The position numbers and the translations under genes are program-made. DNA of 10,858 nt from Patescibacteria group bacterium (GTDB taxonomy: Bacteria; Patescibacteriota; Kazan-3B-28; UBA10110): NCBI GenBank assembly GCA_003524745.1, contig DQGN01000010.1, positions 1,743-12,600 on the forward strand, written 5' to 3'. A model generated the notes under the pieces. It searched no databases and was not told where the DNA came from. It was given only the letters and a program-made list of their open reading frames with translations. This document shows positions 1 through 5,126 of the stretch, in pieces. Positions within the stretch are counted from its first letter, which is position 1, and the number at the start of each line of letters is the position of its first letter.

Positions 1-1086
1 TGCGATATTTCTGGAGTTTTCAAGAAATATGGCCAGGCTTCCCTTGGCGTGATCTTTGGCTTGGCGCAGCTCTTTTTCAGTAATGCCGTGTTCTTTAATT
101 TTCCGTAATTCGTCTATAACGACTTTAATCGCTTCGTGGGTCTTGTCCTTATTTACCCCGGCCCGGACGGTGAATATTCCGGTGTCGGTAGACATATCGG
201 CATCGCTCCCCACGTAATATGCCAGGCCTCTTTTTTCCCTAACCTCCTGGAATAACCGCGAGCTCATGCCACCCCCCAATATCATTGCCAAAAGACTTTC
301 GGCATATCTCTTTTCATCGAACATATGATATGCCCGCAAACCAATGTAAAAATGGGATTGGTTCGTATCTTTCCATGAAATCAATATTTCCGGTTTTTCC
401 TGGGCTTCGATTACCGCCGGCTTGCCAACGGGTTTGCTTTCTCTCAAATGCTCAAATGTTTTTATGACTTTTTCTTTCGCCTCCTCGATGTTTATATTGC
501 CGGCAACAGCAATAACGGTATTTCCGGATACATAGTGGGTATTAAAATAATTGACAAAATCTTGCCTTTTCAGATTTATTATCGTTTCTTTATTTCCCGC
601 TATTTCCCATCCGGCCGGCTGGTCGCCGTAAATCAGTTCTTCCAACAGTTCAGCGACATGAGAAGTGGGGTCATCATGCCTCATGTTTATTTCCTCCAAA
701 ATAACCCCCTTCTCCATCGTAATATCTCTCTCGTCTAATTTTGAATTAAGATAAATGTCGGACACGACATCCAGTATCAAATCGAATTTGTCGGAGCTGG
801 AGCGGGCGTAATATGCTGTGTTTTCTTTGCTGGTAAAAGCGTTGTAGTCGGCTCCGATGGATTCCAACTCTTGAGAAATATCCAGCGGTCCGGGCCGGCG
901 CGACGTTCCTTTGAACATCATGTGTTCTAGAAAATGGGATATGCCGCTTATTTCTTTGGTTTCATATTTGGAACCGGTTCCGGCGATTACCATGACAGTC
1001 ACGGTTCTAGTTCCTTCCATCGGCACCAAAACGAGCCTTAGGCCCGAAGACAAAGTTTCAAATGTGTATTTAGAATCCATGTTCAT
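1..1086 (-). CDS. M16 family zinc metallopeptidase (partial, C-terminus outside window)
   Basis: Reading the minus strand from the ATG at 1086 gives 362 codons with no stop before the window edge. The inverted zinc motif HFLEH lies at residues 51-55: His51 and His55 are ligands and Glu54 is the catalytic base. Glu132, 77 residues after His55 inside VILEEINM, is the expected third ligand. A second typical block, EVREKRGLAYYVG, lies in the inactive-like second half. Family members run to about 410-430 residues, so roughly 50-70 are missing. There is no obvious signal peptide, so a cytosolic peptide or protein-processing enzyme (mitochondrial processing peptidase/PqqL type) is likely; the substrate is unknown. 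The start at 1086 is preferred over the ATG at 1080 because a TATAAT ends 6 bases upstream. By hand count 14 of 30 isoleucines use ATA, unlike the core genes further right. Confidence 0.93.
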   Translation of the reverse strand, partial: MNMDSKYTFETLSSGLRLVLVPMEGTRTVTVMVIAGTGSKYETKEISGISHFLEHMMFKGTSRRPGPLDISQELESIGADYNAFTSKENTAYYARSSSDKFDLILDVVSDIYLNSKLDERDITMEKGVILEEINMRHDDPTSHVAELLEELIYGDQPAGWEIAGNKETIINLKRQDFVNYFNTHYVSGNTVIAVAGNINIEEAKEKVIKTFEHLRESKPVGKPAVIEAQEKPEILISWKDTNQSHFYIGLRAYHMFDEKRYAESLLAMILGGGMSSRLFQEVREKRGLAYYVGSDADMSTDTGIFTVRAGVNKDKTHEAIKVVIDELRKIKEHGITEKELRQAKDHAKGSLAIFLENSRNIA

Positions 1087-1092
1087 ATTCTG

Positions 1093-1120
1093 ATTATACC
1101 GAATTAAGAGATTATGTAAT
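1093..1120 (-). promoter_or_regulatory. Putative leaderless promoter of the M16 peptidase gene
   Basis: On the minus strand a perfect TATAAT (1098-1093) is followed by six bases and then the ATG at 1086. An ATTACA (1120-1115), 4/6 to the -35 consensus, lies 16 bases upstream and abuts the 3' end of the tRNA gene. Transcription starting about 7 bases after the -10 would begin on the A of the ATG, and no Shine-Dalgarno is present. Confidence 0.6.
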
Positions 1121-1121
1121 G

Positions 1122-1193
1122 TGCCGGTGAATGGAGTTGAACCATTTTCTGAGCGTTATGAGTGCTCCGTTCTAACCGTTGAACTACACCGGC
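1122..1193 (-). tRNA. tRNA with anticodon CAT (elongator Met or Ile2)
   Basis: The 72-nt cloverleaf has acceptor GCCGGTG/CACCGGC with discriminator A, a GTTC/GAAC D stem, an anticodon loop CTCATAA (anticodon CAT at 1160-1158), a four-base variable loop, and a T arm AATGG-TTCAACT-CCATT. The pyrimidine11-purine24 pair marks it as elongator type. Position 31-39 is an A-C mismatch in the anticodon stem. CCA is not encoded, since the discriminator is followed by C-A-T. The sequence alone does not decide between elongator Met and the lysidine-modified Ile2 tRNA. Confidence 0.9.
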
Positions 1194-1210
1194 CGCCAAA
1201 ATACCATATT

Positions 1211-1238
1211 ATTTTACACTTTTTCTTGATTTCTTCAA
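1211..1238 (-). promoter_or_regulatory. Putative promoter of the CAT tRNA at 1193-1122
   Basis: On the minus strand, TTGAAG (1238-1233) and TAAAAT (1216-1211) are separated by 16 bases. This puts transcription start near 1204, about 11 bases before the tRNA 5' end. It overlaps the divergent promoter of the initiator tRNA. Confidence 0.5.
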
Positions 1239-1254
1239 ATTGAAGGAGTATGAT
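1226..1254 (+). promoter_or_regulatory. Putative promoter of the initiator tRNA gene
   Basis: TTGATT (1226-1231) and TATGAT (1249-1254) are separated by exactly 17 bases. The predicted start near 1261 gives a tRNA 5' leader of about 12 nt. Confidence 0.6.
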
Positions 1255-1272
1255 ATTAAGGTAATTTAATAT

Positions 1273-1344
1273 CCCGGGGTGGAGCAGTGGCAGCTCGCCA
1301 GGCTCATAACCTGGAGGTTGGAGGTTCGAATCCTCCCCCCGCTA
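1273..1344 (+). tRNA. Initiator tRNA-fMet (anticodon CAT)
   Basis: The cloverleaf has D stem GAGC/GCTC, anticodon arm CCAGG-CTCATAA-CCTGG and T arm GGAGG-TTCGAAT-CCTCC. The A11-T24 pair, the TGGAGCAG run and an unpaired 1-72 position (C1, T72) are initiator hallmarks. Two things are unusual. Position 2-71 is C-C, so the top two acceptor pairs are both open. The usual three G-C pairs at the base of the anticodon stem (29-31) are reduced to A-T, G-C, G-C. The 3' end reads A-C-C-G, so full CCA is not encoded. A promoter lies upstream and a terminator downstream, suggesting a single-gene transcript. Confidence 0.93.
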
Positions 1345-1348
1345 CCGA

Positions 1349-1379
1349 GCGAAGCCACTCTTTTTGAGATAAGCTTTGC
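1349..1379 (+). repeat. Small hairpin after the initiator tRNA
   Basis: GCGAAGC (1349-1355) can pair with GCTTTGC (1373-1379) with one G-U pair, and an inner CTC/GAG encloses five T. It lies in the 3' trailer between the tRNA and its terminator, so it may affect 3' processing. A GCGAAGC core also occurs in the hairpin near 2057. Confidence 0.35.
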
Positions 1380-1384
1380 CTATC

Positions 1385-1418
1385 AGCCCCACCAGTATAA
1401 CTGTGTGGGGCTTTCTTT
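1385..1418 (+). terminator. Rho-independent terminator of the initiator tRNA
   Basis: AGCCCCAC (1385-1392) pairs perfectly with GTGGGGCT (1405-1412). An inner CAG/CTG with one bulged T closes a TATAA loop, and TTCTTT follows. In the other orientation the stem is equally strong but no U-run follows, so termination of the minus-strand tRNA is less certain. Confidence 0.75.
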
Positions 1419-1449
1419 AAATGGAAATTACTTTGGAGTAAGTTCTTAC

Positions 1450-1524
1450 TGGTGGGCTCGGCAGGGATCGAACCTACGACCAACCCCTTATGAGGGGGCT
1501 GCTCTACCGCTGAGCTACGAGCCC
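1450..1524 (-). tRNA. tRNA with anticodon CAT (candidate tRNA-Ile2, or elongator Met)
   Basis: This is a 75-nt gene including an encoded CCA (1452-1450). The acceptor GGGCTCG/CGAGCCC is fully paired with discriminator A. The D stem is GCTC/GAGC, the anticodon arm GCCCC-CTCATAA-GGGGT (anticodon at 1492-1490), and the T arm GTAGG-TTCGATC-CCTGC. The fully paired C-rich anticodon stem with a CTCATAA loop is why I lean weakly towards the lysidine-modified AUA-reading tRNA-Ile2. It lies 42 bases after the ftsB-like gene on the same strand and could be processed from a shared transcript. Confidence 0.93.
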
Positions 1525-1566
1525 TCCGCTATGCTCTGGGTCAAAGACCCGTTCCTTTAAATTATA

Positions 1567-2004
1567 CTATCCCAAGATGTAATCCCACCATTTTTGTGGG
1601 TTAGACAGAATGGGTTTGTTGTTTGGAGTTTCATCGGTCTCCGTGGTGCCGGGATCAATATACAAAAAATTGTCTTGAGGAATGGCAACCACAGTCTCTC
1701 CGGTTTTTTTATAGCCTAACTTGCGCCGGGCTTCCTTTTCTCGAAATGACTCGGTTTTTAAGTAAGCAATCAAGTTTTTGTATTGGATGTTTTGTTGTCC
1801 TAATTGGGTAATTTCATCCTTTAAGCGCACGATTTCTTGATTGATTTGCAGATTTTGCCAGAGAGCTTCGCCAGTCGCGAAAAACATATACCCAAATATT
1901 GCCCAAGCTACCAAAAAACTGATGCGAAAACGCAACTTCTTTTGGCTAATAAACCGCGCAATCGGATTGATTTTCCATGGGATCTTCATAAGCAAACCCA
2001 TCAT
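1567..2004 (-). CDS. FtsB/DivIC-family septum formation initiator protein
   Basis: From the ATG at 2004 the product is 145 residues. It has a short basic cytoplasmic N-terminus, one membrane helix at about 28-45, a coiled coil at about 48-83, and the conserved block ESFREKEARRKLGYKKTGET at 86-104 followed by VVAIP. The C-terminus ends NPQKWWDYILG. This order is that of FtsB/DivIC bitopic proteins, which bridge FtsL and FtsQ/DivIB in the divisome outside the membrane. FtsB and DivIC cannot be separated here, so no symbol is given. The reading frame opens further upstream to a TTG at 2028 (153 residues), and an ATG at 1989 (140 residues) is also possible. The ATG at 2004 is favoured because a -10-like TACCAT lies 6 bases before it. 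The gene lies between two CAT tRNA genes on the same strand. Confidence 0.88.
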   Translation of the reverse strand: MMGLLMKIPWKINPIARFISQKKLRFRISFLVAWAIFGYMFFATGEALWQNLQINQEIVRLKDEITQLGQQNIQYKNLIAYLKTESFREKEARRKLGYKKTGETVVAIPQDNFLYIDPGTTETDETPNNKPILSNPQKWWDYILG

Positions 2005-2010
2005 CCCATA

Positions 2011-2016
2011 ATGGTA
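2011..2016 (-). promoter_or_regulatory. Possible leaderless -10 element of the ftsB-like gene
   Basis: On the minus strand TACCAT (2016-2011; 4/6 to TATAAT, including the first two and last bases) ends 6 bases before the ATG at 2004. This is the same geometry as three other genes in the window. No convincing -35 is visible, so this is weak, and readthrough from the tRNA upstream is an alternative. Confidence 0.3.
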
Positions 2017-2051
2017 TAACCCAATCAATTTATATTGAAGGTTGGCGCAAG

Positions 2052-2083
2052 CCAGGCGAAGCTACGAATGTAGCGAAACCTGG
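2052..2083 (-). repeat. Inverted repeat overlapping the 3' CCA of the tRNA
   Basis: CCAGG (2083-2079 on the minus strand) pairs with CCTGG (2056-2052), and GCTAC (2074-2070) with GTAGC (2065-2061). They are separated by a 4+4 internal loop and closed by a 4-base loop. The first three bases of the outer stem are the tRNA's own CCA end, so the trailer could sequester it before processing. No T-run follows, so it is not a classical terminator. Confidence 0.45.
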
Positions 2084-2155
2084 TGCCAGGGATGAGATTC
2101 GAACTCACGACCAATGGCTTATGAATCCACTGCTCTACCACTGAGCTACCCTGGC
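2081..2155 (-). tRNA. tRNA with anticodon CAT (candidate elongator tRNA-Met)
   Basis: This is a 75-nt gene with CCA encoded (2083-2081). The acceptor GCCAGGG/CCCTGGC is fully paired with discriminator A. The D stem is GCTC/GAGC, the anticodon arm GTGGA-TTCATAA-GCCAT (anticodon at 2123-2121), and the T arm GTGAG-TTCGAAT-CTCAT. Pair 31-39 is an A-G mismatch. It shares the D-arm and variable-loop (TGGTC) design of the tRNA at 1524-1450, suggesting related origin. It is divergent from tilS across a 162-base gap. Elongator Met is my preferred reading, but Ile2 is not excluded. Confidence 0.93.
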
Positions 2156-2171
2156 ATAACCCACTGCATTT

Positions 2172-2200
2172 AGATTAGGCAAAAAAATCGACTTTGTAAA
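2172..2200 (-). promoter_or_regulatory. Putative promoter of the CAT tRNA at 2155-2081
   Basis: On the minus strand TTTACA (2200-2195; 5/6 to consensus) is separated by 17 bases from TAATCT (2177-2172; the three most conserved -10 positions match). Start would be near 2165, about 10 bases before the tRNA. The -35 touches the inner edge of the 14-bp arm at 2200-2213. Confidence 0.5.
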
Positions 2201-2297
2201 CCCCGTTAGAAGCAAAAAATAAGCATGGCAACCGCATTATTTGATGATATACTAACCCATGTTTTAATTAAGATTATTTTCAAGCTTCTAACGGGGT
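2200..2297. repeat. 98-bp imperfect palindrome between divergent tRNA and tilS promoters
   Basis: ACCCCGTTAGAAGC (2200-2213) is the exact reverse complement of GCTTCTAACGGGGT (2284-2297). After a small 2x3 internal loop the stem continues with AAAATAA (2216-2222) against TTATTTT (2274-2280), and CATGG (2224-2228) can pair with CCATG (2257-2261). The arms face outward towards the two divergent promoters, so the same 14-mer stands upstream of both transcription units. It could be a pair of operator sites, a cruciform or structured RNA, or a small MITE-like insertion. I see no clear target-site duplication. Confidence 0.8.
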
Positions 2298-2305
2298 AAA
2301 TCACC

Positions 2306-2311
2306 TATAAT
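2306..2311 (+). promoter_or_regulatory. Putative leaderless -10 element of tilS
   Basis: A perfect TATAAT ends 6 bases before the tilS ATG at 2318, so transcription would start on the A of the start codon. No recognisable -35 exists at 16-18 bases; that position is occupied by the inverted-repeat arm (2284-2297). This suggests that the arm may bind an activator or another factor. Confidence 0.6.
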
Positions 2312-2317
2312 AGAGAT

Positions 2318-3313
2318 ATGAGATTAATAGACAAGTTAATTAATCAGATTGATAATAAATATCTTCCTCCTCAAGGAACTGATTTGGTAGTGGCTGTATC
2401 GGGCGGGGTAGATTCGGTGGCATTGGTGCATTTGCTGCTGAGGTTGGCCAACCAATATGATTGGGATTTAACGGTAGCTCATTTCGATCATCAATTAAGG
2501 AAAACATCCCAGAGAGATGCTGAATTTGTGCAAAAATTAGCCAAGAATTTAGGGTTGGATTATGTGTCTGCTAAAACTAATGTATCTGTTTTAGCCAAGC
2601 GAGAAAGATTGACTATCGAAGAGGCCGCCCGCAAAGCCCGCTATGATTTTTTACAGCAAGTGGCGCGTCGGCGCAGAGCATTGATTGTGACCGGGCATAC
2701 CGCCGATGATCAATTAGAGACTGTCGTGATGAATTGGTTGCGCGGGGGCGGAGTCCGGGCATTAGCCGGTATGCGCGATCTAGACAATAATATTTGGCGG
2801 CCGCTCCTATCCATCACCAAAACACAAATCAAAGAGTTTGTCCGGCAATATCAGCTGACTTATAGGGAAGACGAGACTAACCAGCAGACCAAATTTAAGC
2901 GCAATTTGATTCGACATAAAGTTATGCCGACCCTGCGATTAGTTAATCCATCGCTGGAACAGGTCTTATTGCGCAATGCCAAAGTGATGGCAAGTTTGGC
3001 AGATTTTGTCGGCCAAGAAACGGCTAGGTTATACAAAAAAATGGCTAAAAGCCAGAAGGATGCAATTTGGTTGGACCTGAAAAAGTTAAATCAATTACCG
3101 GAATTTTTGCGTAACGAAGTTATCTTATTTACTATCCGCCAATTGCAAGGACATCAGCAAGATATCAAGAAAATCCATTTGGATGAGGTGCAAAAAATTA
3201 TTAATAGCGCTGAGGGTAAGGTGTGGAAGCAGCTACCTGGTAAATTGTTTGTGAGCAACAGGTATGGTAAAATTGGTTTTAGCCGTTATCGGCCTAAATT
3301 TCTTAATCGATGA
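2318..3313 (+). CDS. tilS: tRNA(Ile)-lysidine synthase TilS
   Basis: The protein has 331 residues. It contains the N-type ATP-pyrophosphatase P-loop SGGVDS at 28-33, AHFDHQLR at 54-61, the GHTADDQLET block at 126-135 followed by a glycine-rich loop (GGG, 143-145), and a conserved RNLIRH at 195-200. TilS uses ATP and lysine to convert C34 of tRNA-Ile(CAU) to lysidine, changing its reading from AUG to AUA and its charging from Met to Ile. It acts in the cytosol. The length is nearer the short TilS of Aquifex than the 430-residue E. coli type, so the C-terminal tRNA-binding region is reduced. The stop overlaps the ftsH start as ATGA. The gene lies divergent from a cluster of CAT tRNAs, one of which should be its substrate. 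No Shine-Dalgarno is seen. Confidence 0.95.
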   Translation: MRLIDKLINQIDNKYLPPQGTDLVVAVSGGVDSVALVHLLLRLANQYDWDLTVAHFDHQLRKTSQRDAEFVQKLAKNLGLDYVSAKTNVSVLAKRERLTIEEAARKARYDFLQQVARRRRALIVTGHTADDQLETVVMNWLRGGGVRALAGMRDLDNNIWRPLLSITKTQIKEFVRQYQLTYREDETNQQTKFKRNLIRHKVMPTLRLVNPSLEQVLLRNAKVMASLADFVGQETARLYKKMAKSQKDAIWLDLKKLNQLPEFLRNEVILFTIRQLQGHQQDIKKIHLDEVQKIINSAEGKVWKQLPGKLFVSNRYGKIGFSRYRPKFLNR

Positions 3314-5124
3314 GACTAGCTGGCAGAACAATTGGGTATATTATTATCGCCTTATTGGTGGGAAGTTTGCTCTACAATCTATTTGGTTTTAGCCCCACCG
3401 AAATCCAAGAGATACCCTTAAGCCAGGTGGTCGAAGATGCCTCGGCAGGGAGAATAGAAAAGATTACGGTCAAGGGTGATAATCTTAGTATTATCGATCG
3501 CAATGGCACGGAGTATCGGTCGCGCAAAGAACCCAATACCTCATTATTCGATGCCGGCATTAATCCGCAAAAAGTAACGGTAGAAGTTAAAGATGTTTCT
3601 ACGAGCGAATTGTGGTTGGGGCTTTTATCCTCGCTGATTCCTTTCTTGTTAATAGTCGGGTTTTTATGGTTTATGTTGCGCCAAGCCCAAGGTGCTAACA
3701 ACCAAGCCTTATCATTTGGACGCAGCCGGGCAAGGTTAGTGCCATTACAAGGTAAAAATCGGATTACCTTCAAAGATGTAGCGGGAGCATACGAGGCCAA
3801 GCAAGAACTGATGGAAGAAGTAGAATTCTTGAAATATCCTAGCAAATTCTTAAGCATGGGTGCCCGCATTCCGAAGGGCGTTTTATTAATGGGTCCTCCC
3901 GGCACCGGCAAAACACTCCTCGCTAAAGCTGTCGCTGGGGAAGCGGGGGTACCCTTCTTTCATATTTCTGGTTCCGAATTTGTAGAGATGTTTGTGGGAG
4001 TAGGGGCATCTCGGGTCAGGGACTTATTCGCTAAAGCTAAACGCAATGCCCCAGCTATTGTTTTTATTGATGAAATCGATGCCGTGGGTCGTCAGCGCGG
4101 AGCTGGCCTTGGCGGATCGCATGATGAACGGGAACAAACCCTGAATCAAATTTTAGTGGAGATGGATGGTTTTGAAACCGAAACCAATGTTATTGTTATC
4201 GCAGCGACTAACCGTCCCGATGTTTTAGATCCGGCACTGTTGCGTCCGGGGCGTTTTGATCGCCGGGTGATGTTAGACCGGCCAGACATCAAAGATCGCC
4301 GGGCTATTTTAGATGTGCATGCTAAAAACAAGCCCTTGGACGATGACATCAACTTAGACAAGATTGCCAGCCAAACTCCCGGGTTCACCGGAGCGGATTT
4401 ACAAAATTTAATTAACGAAGCAGCAATTCTGGCAGCGCGTCATAATCGCAAGCGCATCAATCAAATTGATCTTAACGAAGCTTTAGAAAAGGTAGTGCTG
4501 GGTCCCGAGCGCCGCAATAAACTTTTAACCGAACAAGAAAAAAAAGTAACGGCTTACCACGAAGCGGGCCATGCCGTTGTTTCTCATATAGTGCCTCATG
4601 GTGAGCCGGTACATAAAATATCGGTCATCTCGCGGGGGATGGCGTTGGGTTACACCTGGAATATGCCATTAGCGGATAGATATCTACATTCCAAAGCCCA
4701 ATTTATGGATGAAATAGCGGTAATGATGGGAGGGCGAGTCGCCGAGCAATTAGTCTTTGCCGAAATTACCACCGGAGCTGCCAATGATTTGCAACGAGCC
4801 ACCGAACTGGCTCGCCAAATGGTGATTAAATTTGGCATGAGCGAAAAATTGGGGCCGATAGTATTCGGCAGCAAGGACGAGTTGGTGTTTTTGGGACGCG
4901 AGATTCATGAACAGAAAAATTACAGCGAGAAAATCGCTGCCACTATTGATGAAGAAGTAGCGAAAATCATTAAAACAGCCGAAGATCAGGCCACCAATGT
5001 GTTGAATAAGCATAAACGAGAATTAGAAGCGGTGGCAGAGCGGTTAATCAAGGAAGAAATAATCGAGAGAGAAGATTTCGAAGCATTTTTCCCGGATATT
5101 CCCAGCAAAAAAAGTTCTCAATAA
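3310..5124 (+). CDS. ftsH: ATP-dependent zinc metalloprotease FtsH
   Basis: The 604-residue product is a full-length FtsH. It has membrane helices at about 7-25 and 101-123 flanking a short external domain. The AAA+ module has Walker A GPPGTGKT at 195-202, pore residues FVG at 228-230, Walker B VFIDE at 251-255, and a second region of homology with arginine fingers R312 and R315. The M41 protease domain has HEAGH at 417-421 and the third zinc ligand D493. FtsH hexamers extract and degrade membrane and short-lived cytosolic proteins. A helical region at about 535-590 precedes the polar tail. The start overlaps tilS by four bases, so translation is probably coupled. The tilS-ftsH order is conserved in many bacteria, often with hpt between them; hpt is absent here. 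Confidence 0.98.
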   Translation: MRLAGRTIGYIIIALLVGSLLYNLFGFSPTEIQEIPLSQVVEDASAGRIEKITVKGDNLSIIDRNGTEYRSRKEPNTSLFDAGINPQKVTVEVKDVSTSELWLGLLSSLIPFLLIVGFLWFMLRQAQGANNQALSFGRSRARLVPLQGKNRITFKDVAGAYEAKQELMEEVEFLKYPSKFLSMGARIPKGVLLMGPPGTGKTLLAKAVAGEAGVPFFHISGSEFVEMFVGVGASRVRDLFAKAKRNAPAIVFIDEIDAVGRQRGAGLGGSHDEREQTLNQILVEMDGFETETNVIVIAATNRPDVLDPALLRPGRFDRRVMLDRPDIKDRRAILDVHAKNKPLDDDINLDKIASQTPGFTGADLQNLINEAAILAARHNRKRINQIDLNEALEKVVLGPERRNKLLTEQEKKVTAYHEAGHAVVSHIVPHGEPVHKISVISRGMALGYTWNMPLADRYLHSKAQFMDEIAVMMGGRVAEQLVFAEITTGAANDLQRATELARQMVIKFGMSEKLGPIVFGSKDELVFLGREIHEQKNYSEKIAATIDEEVAKIIKTAEDQATNVLNKHKRELEAVAERLIKEEIIEREDFEAFFPDIPSKKSSQ

Positions 5125-5126
5125 AC

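Noticed and set aside
448..738. A 96-codon open frame on the plus strand
   Set aside because: It lies antisense inside the M16 peptidase gene, has no ribosome site and no recognisable protein features.
1279..1560. A plus-strand open frame of 93 codons
   Set aside because: It spans the initiator tRNA, its terminator and an antisense tRNA, so it is an artefact of structured RNA genes.
2200..2297. A Rho-independent terminator for either flanking gene
   Set aside because: The loop is long, the arms are not followed by a T-run outward, and both flanking genes start away from it instead of ending at it.
3372..3911. A 179-codon minus-strand frame
   Set aside because: It is antisense to conserved FtsH coding sequence including Walker A; the FtsH frame explains the sequence fully.
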